Source: Mesorhizobium metallidurans STM 2683
GTDB taxonomy: Bacteria; Pseudomonadota; Alphaproteobacteria; Rhizobiales; Rhizobiaceae
DNA: 64,000 nt
Assembly: GCF_000350085.1 (NCBI RefSeq)
Contig: NZ_CAUM01000191.1
Coordinates: forward strand, 1-64,000
Reading direction: 5' to 3'
A program made the translations under genes and the position numbers. The notes below the pieces were generated by a model. The model was not told the DNA's origin. It was given only the letters and a program-made list of their open reading frames with translations, and searched no databases. Position 1 is the first letter of the stretch; each line of letters begins with the position of its first letter. Shown here piece by piece: positions 25,440 to 33,345 of this stretch.

Positions 25440-28400
25440 CTATGTCGATGCCAGGTTGCGCTGAGCGCGATCGATGGCTTCATCCAGCCGGGAGCGTGAA
25501 ATCGCCGCAAGTCGCTCGACACCGAGCAGACGTGCAAGGTCGAGAGCGGGGTCGGACTGTTCCAGAATGTCCTCGTTCGCAACGACGACAGCGGCCAGCT
25601 CGGCGATTGGAATGTCGGCAATGGACCGGCGGGCATCGGCATCGAACGGCATGCGATAATCAAGCAGGTCGACCACCGTCCCTCTCTTCCATAGGAAGCT
25701 GCCGCTGGATTCTTCAGTTCTATCGAACTCGCGCAGATGCAGGTCGATCCGCTCCCGAATCTTGTTGCCCGTTCTGAGCCAGCCATGCGCCCGTGCGATG
25801 CGCTGCGCAAGGACGTCTTCTCGCAGAGGTCCTTCCTGCTCGATCACCGCGTCGACCATGGACCGCAGCGTGCCTCGGTAGACGAAGTCATAAAACTGAT
25901 CCGGGCTGGTGGAAAATCCGGTTAGATCAGTCAGGCGATAACGGCCGCCCGTCGGTACGGAATCATGCGTCGAATGCGCGGCCGCAGGCAAAACTCCTGC
26001 AGATGCCGATGGGCGCTCTCCCGTCGCGAGGGGAGCGGCGACAAGTTCTGGCTCTGATTTTATCGACGGATGTTCCGGTTCGCCGGCCGATGCTAGGTCT
26101 TCGGCTGGCAATGGGTCCATGGGGTCGACCTTATGTCCCATGTCCCAATGGATCGCGGCTTCACTTTCCTGTTGTTCAGCCTGTTTGCGACGGCTTTCCT
26201 CGAGCAGCGCGGCCAGGCTGGCATGAAGCCTCTCGGTGCAACCTTCGAGATCAAACCACCAATCGGTTGACCATACCCGGACAATGTTCCAACCGAGGCC
26301 GCGCAGGACCTGCTCGCGGACCTTGTCTCGATCTCGCGCTGTGGCAGAACTGTGATAGGTCGCGCCGTCGCATTCGACCCCAGCCAGATAGGCGCCGGCG
26401 AGATCGGGATGCCGGATCCCTATATCCACTCGAAAGCCAGAAATGCCGACTTGAGGAACGATGGTCCATCCGCGCTTCTCAAGCTCGGCAGCGACGGCCT
26501 CCTCGAAAGGGGATTCCAGGGCTCCGACCGATCCGCGTTCCTGCGCTGGCAATGCCACAGCGCCGCGTTCGGCAAAATCGAGGAAGGCTTTGAGATGCTG
26601 TACGCCGATCGCTTTGGTTCGGTTGGGGTCGATCTGGTCGGCGGCAAAACCTGAAAATACGATCAGTTCCTGCCGCGCACGCGTCACCGCGACATTCAGC
26701 CGGCGTTCGCCGCCGTCCCGATTCAGCGCGCCGAAATCCATGCTGCGCTTGCCGGCATTATCTTGCGAAAAGGTGATCGAAAACAGGATTATGTCACGCT
26801 CGTCGCCCTGGACATTTTCCAGATTCTTGACGATGGCGGGCTCAATACGCTCGTCGGCAAAGAACCATTCAAGCTCCGGCTCTGTCTGGCGCGCCTTGTC
26901 GAAAAGGTCGAGGATGAGCGATTGCTGTTGCGCGTTGAAAGTGATGACTCCGAGCGTGGGTCGGTCCTTTTCCGGTATGGCCAGCCAACGCCGCATCCTG
27001 CTGACCGCCTCGTCGGTTACCGCTTGGGCTTCGATTCGATTGGTGCGGCTTTTGCCACGGTCATAGATGCCGGTCGTGATTTTTCGCAGCTGAACTGCCC
27101 GATCTTCCACCGTTGGCGAAGGGAATGTGATGAGCCGGTTCTGATAGTAGTGATGGTTGGAAAAGGCGATCAGCGACTCATTGCGGCTACGATAATGCCA
27201 GCGCAGGTCACGTACCGGGATGCCGGCCGCTTTGGCTTCGTCGAGAATGCTCTCAAGATCCTTTTCGTGCTCGACGACTTCCTCGTCCTCCTCGTTGCGG
27301 CCAAAGAAATTGGTGGGCGGCAACTGCTTGGGATCGCCTACGATAATGGTTTGATGGGCTCGCGCGATAGCACCGACAGCGTCCCAGGTGGTGATCTGCG
27401 ATGCTTCGTCGAAAATGACCACGTCGAAAAGCGCTTGGTCGGGAGGTAGGTATTGAGCGATTGAAAGCGGCGACATCAGCATGCAGGGGGCGAGCTTGGC
27501 AAAGCTCGATGGCATAGCGCCGATCATCTCGCGGATCGACCTGCTGGGCCGCTGCAATTCCATCTGATGGCGCAACAGGCCCAACTCGGAATTGCGCGGG
27601 ACGCTTTGCACAGCCGGCAAACCATGAGCGATGGCACTGATGACGCGAAGGCTTGCTTGAGCGCGGACAAGATCGTCGATTTCCCGGAAATCTTCGATGG
27701 CGTGCTCGTGCTGGAAGCGACGGAAATCTCGCAGCACCGGATCGGCGTCCAGCGTGGCCGGCAGCCACCAGCGTACATAGGCCAGGCGGAACGCGGATTG
27801 AGCTTCGGTTGGTCGCACTAGACCCGCCTCGATATCGTCGACCAACGCTCCCAGATTCTGACTGACAGCTCTGCGACGTATGCCGCACCACGAAGTCCAG
27901 TCCCGCAGAAGATGGCGGCCATTGAGCAAATCTCCCATCGCGGTCGTCAATTCGGTCAGCGGGTTATCATGTCCTGCCCACGCAGGCGTTTTTCCAGCAA
28001 CGATCGCAAATTGGGTCCTCGCAGCCTCGAATGCCGCAGAAGCCGCAAGGAAGCGGGCTGCCCCATTGCGCATCGTGCTATCTGCTGCACCGCTTCGCAG
28101 GCTCGGGGCCGTTGCTTGGAGGAGCGCTCTGAGATCCTCCGTGCCGAGGCCGGGCAGGCGTAGCGTCTGTCGAAGCCTTTCGGCGATCGAGAGTATCTGA
28201 TCGATACGGTGGGTGTCGGTATCAAGTGCGGCAAATCCGATCGGCTTGCCAGATAGGATGTTGGCTTCGACAGTGGCGCGGCGGTCCTGCATCACGCACA
28301 ACAGCGGCAAGTCGTGCTGAGGATCGGCCACGCCCTCTGTCACATAGCCTTGAAGCAGCTTCTGGACTTTGCGTTTGCCCAACTGACTGTTTGGCCAGAA

Positions 28401-31400
28401 CGCAGAAGCGGCCTGTTGCCATTGCTGGTCTATGTCCTCTACCCGTATGCGCGCAACAGCAGCCTCGTCATAGCGTGCCGACAGGTCCTTGCGAGACTTG
28501 CGATAGTCTCCAATTGCATCATTGAGAGTGGCAAGGGCTCCCCGCAACTGGGCGAAATCTCGATCAAAGACAATGCTGACGTCATAGCCGGCACTGTCCT
28601 GGAGTGCCCCTGCTAGTTTTCGCAGCGCTTCGAGCTCCGCTTTTGACGCATCGCCTTTTGCGCGCAGTCCGATACTCACCAGGAAGGCGTCAAGTGCGGT
28701 CGCTAGAACCTCGGACGCACTCTTGAGGGTCTTTGCCCCTTCGAGCAAATTGTCCTGCCAGCCTGACGTCCACTCGGTGACATCTATGAGACGCAAGACC
28801 GGTCGCATCTCCACTGACTGAAACGCGAGACCTGTTTCGGCGGCAATATGCTCCAGCGTCAGCCGGCTTGCCTCGTCATGGCCATCGCGCGATGGCCACG
28901 ACAATCCCGGAGCGTGCTGTTGCTTGTTCTTGAGAGCGATGCCAAGCGCCAGATAGGGCGTGAGACCATTGATATGGCGCCGATGCAGCGCTTCGACATA
29001 GGCATTCAGTTCGTCGCGACGGACGCGAAGCCGCTCGTTGATCGCAATCCACTCCGCTGCGCCCACGCGCACGCCGCTTTCCCAGCTGATCCTGAGCTGG
29101 TTGAGAAAGTTGCGTCGGTCCGCCTTGCTGGAATGGAGTTCGAGACAATGCGCGCCCAGGCCATGTTCGCGAAGGCGGCGATACACCACATCGAGCGCCG
29201 CCGTCTTCTCGGCCACGAACAGCACGGTTTTGCCAACTGAAAGACAGTTGGCAATCATGTTGGCGATGGTCTGGCTCTTGCCAGTACCGGGAGGACCGAT
29301 GATGACAAAGTCGCGACCCTCAGCGGCGGCAAGGCTTGCCGCGGTCTGTGAAGAGTCGGCCGGCAGCAGCGAAACGATATCGGACGGGGCATAGTGCCGA
29401 TCGAGTTCGCGCTCGTCCCGGAATGATGAACCATTGCCCTCGAACGCTATCTCCGGCGTATCGATCAGGTGGCGTACGACGCGGTTTTCGCGCAGCGCAT
29501 CGGTACGCTCGACCAGATCCTTCCACATGAGAAACTTGGCGAAGGAAAAGGTCGACAGCGCCGTCTCGTCCACCACCTCCATGCCGGGGACGTCGCGCAC
29601 TGCCTGGCGCATAAGACCGAGCAGCCGCGGCACATCAACGCCGCTTTCGTCCTCGGGCAGCTCACCGGAAAACTGTGGCAGTTTGAGCTCGAAGTCGCGT
29701 TCGAGAAACTGCAACAAGGTTGCGTTGAATCGCGGTTCATCTTCATGGAAGCGCAAGGTAAAATGCGATGTTGCGCTGCGGCGCTCGATTTTGACCGGTA
29801 CGAGCAGCAATGGTGCGCGATAGCTGCGCTCGTCCTCGGCCTTCTTCTTCCAGCGCAGGAAGCCGACCGCCAGGAAGAGCGTATTCGCGCCGCCCTCGGC
29901 AAAATCGTTGCGCACTTGCCGGTAAAGATCGATCAGCCGGGATTCCAATTGACGCCCATCGAGCGTCGACGGGAGCTCGTCGCGCAGAAGCGCTTCCGCG
30001 GCAAAGCCACGCTGGAGGTCACGTCCGTGCACCTCGCGATAGAGGACAGCATCCCGCTCGCCCAGTGGATTCTGTTCGGGGAGCGAAATCAGCCGGATCG
30101 AAGCGCCTGCCATCAGACGGTCCTCGAGGTAGCCGACGTCAGTACAAAGAAACGGAATTGTCTTCTTGGAGTCCGGAAAATTGAGCAGGCGGTTCCGCAG
30201 TGTCAAATCGAGGAGCTTTTTCTGCCAGCGGTCTATCCGTCCGGCCGCTGTCGTCGGCTTTACCTCGACGATCTCGACCGGCAGGGCTACCACGGCCGGT
30301 GCGGCTGGCAACGGCAACGCGATTTCGGTTGCCACCTCTGTATCCACGCTGCGGCGCATCGGTTCGTGCGAAGCAAGCGGTGTGATGCCGCCGCTGCGCG
30401 AGCGGCGTATATCGATGGCTGCGACAAAGGTGGCTACCTGCGTTTCGTCGAGCCGCTGTTCGATTGCGTGTTGGGCAGCCTCCAGCGTCATCGCCGGCCG
30501 ATGCGTCACGCCTGTCGTCTCAAACACGATGAGTTCGCGCGATGCCAGCGCCTTGCGGACCTCCATGGCATCGGGTTCAATGGCGTTGGCGAGCGTCCTT
30601 TGTGTCATCCAGACGCCGACGGCCGCGTGTCCCTGAAACATCAAAACGACGGGATGCAAGCCCGTCGCCTCCAGGGCGGACGCGAATAACAGACTGGTAT
30701 CGAGACAGGTTGCCAGCTTTTCTGCCGTAATAATTGAGGGACGTCGAATTTTTTGGCCGCGGCTTTCAAAGCTCGCAGGTGGCTCTGCATAATGCAGCGA
30801 TAGGCCAGCAATGGCCGAATAAATTGCGGCCGCCAGCATGAATGCGCGTTGCGGATTGCCGCTTTGATAGCCATCGAGGCTGGAAGGATGACCATGCGCT
30901 GCGAGCCGCTCCGCTGCGGAACGCAGCAGTCCTGCGATCGCCGGGTCGTTCGGCATGACGAATGCGGCGAGCAATTGCGCCATATCGACGACGCCTCCCC
31001 ATTCGTCGCGGGCAAGCAGGCGCACCGCAACGCGCTGCTCGGCCAGCACTGCGCCTCCTGAGGTTAGGCGCAACGTTATCTCCCCGCGCTCAGCCTCGTT
31101 GAGACCGGCCAGATAGCCGGCGTCGAGATCGATTTTTCGATCGCTTAAGGGAAGCCGGTCGCCAGCAACGATCCGATCAATTGTCCAGCTTTTGGCGCGC
31201 AAAAAAGGGGGGTTCGATGTCAGCTCGAGAGTGCATTTTTCGAAACCCTGCTGGGTCGGGTTGTTGAGCGCGATAGACCGGATCACCGGAATTGCATTTT
31301 GGAAGGACGCATATGTAAAGCTGGCGGCGATGTCCGCCACGACTTCTATTACGGGCGCGGCTGATATACCGGCAGCATCGCCAGTCTCCGAACTCGTTTC

Positions 31401-31403
31401 CAT
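25440..31403 (-). CDS. DUF4011-helicase-Vsr-like nuclease-DUF3320 defence protein
   Basis: This single 1987-residue protein starts at an ATG after GGGGATGGGGT. The N-terminal third includes the DUF4011 region (RIDRWQKKLLDLTLRNRLLN). A superfamily 1B (Upf1-like) helicase follows, with Walker A IIGPPGTGKSQT, Walker B VIFDEASQI and GDPKQLPPT, plus the C-terminal helicase blocks (NVAVTRARQELIVFSG). Then comes a Vsr/DUF559-type nuclease (SPFEEAVAAELEKRGW, VDIGIRHPD, GVECDGATYH). The final 160 residues are a DUF3320-like helical domain. This matches the one-gene antiphage family catalogued as Hhe (helicase, DUF4011, Vsr, DUF3320), as far as I recall. All catalytic motifs appear intact. Here it heads an operon with SbcD- and SbcC-like genes, which is not the solitary arrangement I would expect. 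Confidence 0.87.
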   Translation of the reverse strand: METSSETGDAAGISAAPVIEVVADIAASFTYASFQNAIPVIRSIALNNPTQQGFEKCTLELTSNPPFLRAKSWTIDRIVAGDRLPLSDRKIDLDAGYLAGLNEAERGEITLRLTSGGAVLAEQRVAVRLLARDEWGGVVDMAQLLAAFVMPNDPAIAGLLRSAAERLAAHGHPSSLDGYQSGNPQRAFMLAAAIYSAIAGLSLHYAEPPASFESRGQKIRRPSIITAEKLATCLDTSLLFASALEATGLHPVVLMFQGHAAVGVWMTQRTLANAIEPDAMEVRKALASRELIVFETTGVTHRPAMTLEAAQHAIEQRLDETQVATFVAAIDIRRSRSGGITPLASHEPMRRSVDTEVATEIALPLPAAPAVVALPVEIVEVKPTTAAGRIDRWQKKLLDLTLRNRLLNFPDSKKTIPFLCTDVGYLEDRLMAGASIRLISLPEQNPLGERDAVLYREVHGRDLQRGFAAEALLRDELPSTLDGRQLESRLIDLYRQVRNDFAEGGANTLFLAVGFLRWKKKAEDERSYRAPLLLVPVKIERRSATSHFTLRFHEDEPRFNATLLQFLERDFELKLPQFSGELPEDESGVDVPRLLGLMRQAVRDVPGMEVVDETALSTFSFAKFLMWKDLVERTDALRENRVVRHLIDTPEIAFEGNGSSFRDERELDRHYAPSDIVSLLPADSSQTAASLAAAEGRDFVIIGPPGTGKSQTIANMIANCLSVGKTVLFVAEKTAALDVVYRRLREHGLGAHCLELHSSKADRRNFLNQLRISWESGVRVGAAEWIAINERLRVRRDELNAYVEALHRRHINGLTPYLALGIALKNKQQHAPGLSWPSRDGHDEASRLTLEHIAAETGLAFQSVEMRPVLRLIDVTEWTSGWQDNLLEGAKTLKSASEVLATALDAFLVSIGLRAKGDASKAELEALRKLAGALQDSAGYDVSIVFDRDFAQLRGALATLNDAIGDYRKSRKDLSARYDEAAVARIRVEDIDQQWQQAASAFWPNSQLGKRKVQKLLQGYVTEGVADPQHDLPLLCVMQDRRATVEANILSGKPIGFAALDTDTHRIDQILSIAERLRQTLRLPGLGTEDLRALLQATAPSLRSGAADSTMRNGAARFLAASAAFEAARTQFAIVAGKTPAWAGHDNPLTELTTAMGDLLNGRHLLRDWTSWCGIRRRAVSQNLGALVDDIEAGLVRPTEAQSAFRLAYVRWWLPATLDADPVLRDFRRFQHEHAIEDFREIDDLVRAQASLRVISAIAHGLPAVQSVPRNSELGLLRHQMELQRPSRSIREMIGAMPSSFAKLAPCMLMSPLSIAQYLPPDQALFDVVIFDEASQITTWDAVGAIARAHQTIIVGDPKQLPPTNFFGRNEEDEEVVEHEKDLESILDEAKAAGIPVRDLRWHYRSRNESLIAFSNHHYYQNRLITFPSPTVEDRAVQLRKITTGIYDRGKSRTNRIEAQAVTDEAVSRMRRWLAIPEKDRPTLGVITFNAQQQSLILDLFDKARQTEPELEWFFADERIEPAIVKNLENVQGDERDIILFSITFSQDNAGKRSMDFGALNRDGGERRLNVAVTRARQELIVFSGFAADQIDPNRTKAIGVQHLKAFLDFAERGAVALPAQERGSVGALESPFEEAVAAELEKRGWTIVPQVGISGFRVDIGIRHPDLAGAYLAGVECDGATYHSSATARDRDKVREQVLRGLGWNIVRVWSTDWWFDLEGCTERLHASLAALLEESRRKQAEQQESEAAIHWDMGHKVDPMDPLPAEDLASAGEPEHPSIKSEPELVAAPLATGERPSASAGVLPAAAHSTHDSVPTGGRYRLTDLTGFSTSPDQFYDFVYRGTLRSMVDAVIEQEGPLREDVLAQRIARAHGWLRTGNKIRERIDLHLREFDRTEESSGSFLWKRGTVVDLLDYRMPFDADARRSIADIPIAELAAVVVANEDILEQSDPALDLARLLGVERLAAISRSRLDEAIDRAQRNLAST

Positions 31404-31519
31404 ACCCCATCCCCTATTTTCATGTACGATAGAACTTTGCCGCCAGAATTTGAAAGTAAATTCTTGGTATGGCGCCGCTTATGTCCAGCAGCATAGATTT
31501 CTAGAAGTGTTACCGCCCC
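31404..31519 (-). promoter_or_regulatory. Likely promoter region of the DUF4011-SbcDC operon
   Basis: These 116 bp, lower in GC than the flanks, separate the helicase start from the IS3 insertion and must hold whatever native promoter remains. No clear operator palindrome is visible. The insertion sequence may have removed or replaced upstream control. Confidence 0.4.
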
Positions 31520-31584
31520 TGACCTGCCACGGGTAATTTCCTCCATCTGAGATTAGAGTCCGGCCTCGATTGAAGGACGGACTA

Positions 31585-31851
31585 ATGAAGAGAAAGCGGT
31601 TTACGGAAGAGCAGATCATCGCGGTTCTGCGTGAGCACGAAGCGGGGGCGAAGGCGGGCGACCTGGCGCGCAAGCATGGGATCTCCGAGGCGACGCTGTA
31701 TAACTGGAAGGCGAAGTATGGCGGGATGGACGTCTCCGATGCCAAACGGCTGAAAGCCTTGGAAGACGAGAACGCGAAGCTGAAGAAGCTGCTCGCCGAC
31801 CAGATGCTGGAAGCGTCGGCACTGCGCGAGCTTCTTTCAAAAAAATGGTAG
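31585..31851 (+). CDS. IS3-family transposase OrfA
   Basis: This frame of 88 residues begins MKRKRFTEEQIIAVLREHEA and has the HTH of IS3 OrfA (DLARKHGISEATLYNWKAKY), followed by a leucine-zipper-like coiled coil (LEDENAKLKKLLADQMLE). The ATG at 31585 is preferred to the in-frame one at 31570. Its last codons run into an A7 tract (TCAAAAAAATGG) that allows a -1 shift into OrfB, which produces the active OrfAB transposase. OrfA alone usually regulates transposition. Confidence 0.92.
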   Translation: MKRKRFTEEQIIAVLREHEAGAKAGDLARKHGISEATLYNWKAKYGGMDVSDAKRLKALEDENAKLKKLLADQMLEASALRELLSKKW

Positions 31852-32771
31852 GGCCCGCCGCCAAGCGCGAAGCCGTCGCGCATCTGCAGGCCACGATGGG
31901 CCTGTCGGAGCGGCGGGCCTGTTCCTTTGTGGGCGCTGATCGCAAGATGATCCGCTATCGTTCTTGTCGCCCACCTGAGGCGGCACTGCGCGGCCGGCTA
32001 CGCGACCTGGCCAACGAGCGCCGGCGCTTCGGCTATCGGCGGCTGTTCATTCTGCTCAGGCGCGAAGGCGAGGCATCGGGTATCAACCGCATCTACCGGC
32101 TATACCGCGAAGAAGGACTGGCCGTGCGCAAGCGACGCTCCAGGCGCCGAGCGGTAGGAACGCGGGCACCGATCCTGGTTCAGGCGAAGCCGAACGCGCG
32201 CTGGTCGCTGGATTTCGTCCATGACCAGTTCGGCTGCGGCCGGCGCTTCCGCGTCCTCAACATCGTCGACGACGTGACGCGCGAATGTTTGGCTGCGATC
32301 CCGGACACCTCGATCTCCGGCCGCCGGGTGGCGCGTGAACTGACGGAACTGATCGCCCGGCGCGGCAAGCCGGGCATGATCGTCTCTGACCACGGCACCG
32401 AGTTCACCTCGAACGCGATCCTCGCCTGGTCGAAGGATCATCAGGTGGAATGGCACTTCATCGCGCCGGGCAAGCCGATGCAGAACGGCTTCTGCGAAAG
32501 CTTCAACGGGCGGATGCGGGACGAGTTGCTGAACGAAACCCTGTTCCTCGGCCTCGACCATGCCCGAACAACCATCGCCGAATGGGCAGACGACTACAAC
32601 CGATCGCGCCCACATTCGGCGCTCGGATACATCACGCCTGCGGCCTATGCCGCCAATCTCACCGCAACGGACGATCGGCTGCGCAACCCCGACCAGCTCC
32701 ACCGATCACCCGTTGCTCAACCCGCGCCATACGGCGTAAAACCCGCCGAGGCTCTAACTGCAGCCGGATGA
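31845..32771 (+). CDS. IS3-family transposase OrfB (DDE integrase domain)
   Basis: This 308-residue frame lies -1 relative to OrfA and overlaps it by seven bases. It contains the HTH_21-type region (RRRFGYRRLFILLRREG) and the rve/DDE core: WSLDFVHDQF for the first Asp, VSDHGTEFTS for the second, and the Glu in FCESFNGRMRDE, followed by YNRSRPHSALGYITP. All catalytic residues are present. Expression as an OrfAB fusion through the A7 slip is the family rule. Confidence 0.94.
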   Translation: MVGPAAKREAVAHLQATMGLSERRACSFVGADRKMIRYRSCRPPEAALRGRLRDLANERRRFGYRRLFILLRREGEASGINRIYRLYREEGLAVRKRRSRRRAVGTRAPILVQAKPNARWSLDFVHDQFGCGRRFRVLNIVDDVTRECLAAIPDTSISGRRVARELTELIARRGKPGMIVSDHGTEFTSNAILAWSKDHQVEWHFIAPGKPMQNGFCESFNGRMRDELLNETLFLGLDHARTTIAEWADDYNRSRPHSALGYITPAAYAANLTATDDRLRNPDQLHRSPVAQPAPYGVKPAEALTAAG

Positions 32772-32789
32772 AAATTCAGTGGCAGGTCA

Positions 32790-33345
32790 CCCAGATAACG
32801 GTCGAAATGGAGAGAGGCTATAATCGGTCGCCACGATTGGAGGGGATCCAAAAGTCGCGGAAATCGAAGCGCCGGCGCACGCTGCTGAAACCCAAGACGG
32901 GCAGAACCTCATCCGCAAATGTGTGGCGGTCCGGGCGCAATGGACCAAGCGCTGCGCGCCTATCGCGAGCGCTGTCGTGGCGCCTATCGCGGACTCGGGC
33001 CCAGCCCGACAGTGACGGCGAACCTCGATCGGCCTATCGGTGAGGCGGTCGATTCCGCCCATAGACTATAGAAAGGCACGCACTTCCAGCTCTATCTCCT
33101 CGTACGCGTTGCCGGCTACCTAAATTCGTGCGCGCGGTCCAATGCCTTTGATTGCTGATGTTGTTGTGGAGACGTTTGATCGCTGAAGCATTTGTTTGCT
33201 GACCTAGCGGGGCGGGGGAGGTCATTTATTTGGTACATCTCCAGCACTCTATGTGAGATCGCGAGGAAAATTTGTCCAGACAAGCGAATTCATAGAATCT
33301 GGACAGATCAATAAGTATAATGATGGTAAGATTCGGGGGGCAGGA
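32790..33345. other. Intergenic region between IS3 element and the RloC-like gene
   Basis: This 556-bp stretch contains a 42-codon open frame on the plus strand from 32942 (MDQALRAYRERCRGAYRGLG) that I do not recognise, and scrambled sequence that looks like degraded transposon material. The last 150 bp before the next gene are AT-rich and probably hold its promoter. I see no RNA gene. Confidence 0.4.

Larger units (their letters stand above)
31520..32789 (+). mobile_element. Complete IS3-family insertion sequence with 3-bp target duplication
   Basis: Terminal inverted repeats begin TGACCTGCCAC on both ends (31520 and the complement ending at 32789), and the flanking bases are CCC on both sides, a 3-bp duplication typical of IS3-type insertion. 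The element has the two overlapping reading frames of the family joined by a run of seven A. The matching flanks mean it inserted as a unit and recently enough to keep its footprint. Confidence 0.9.
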
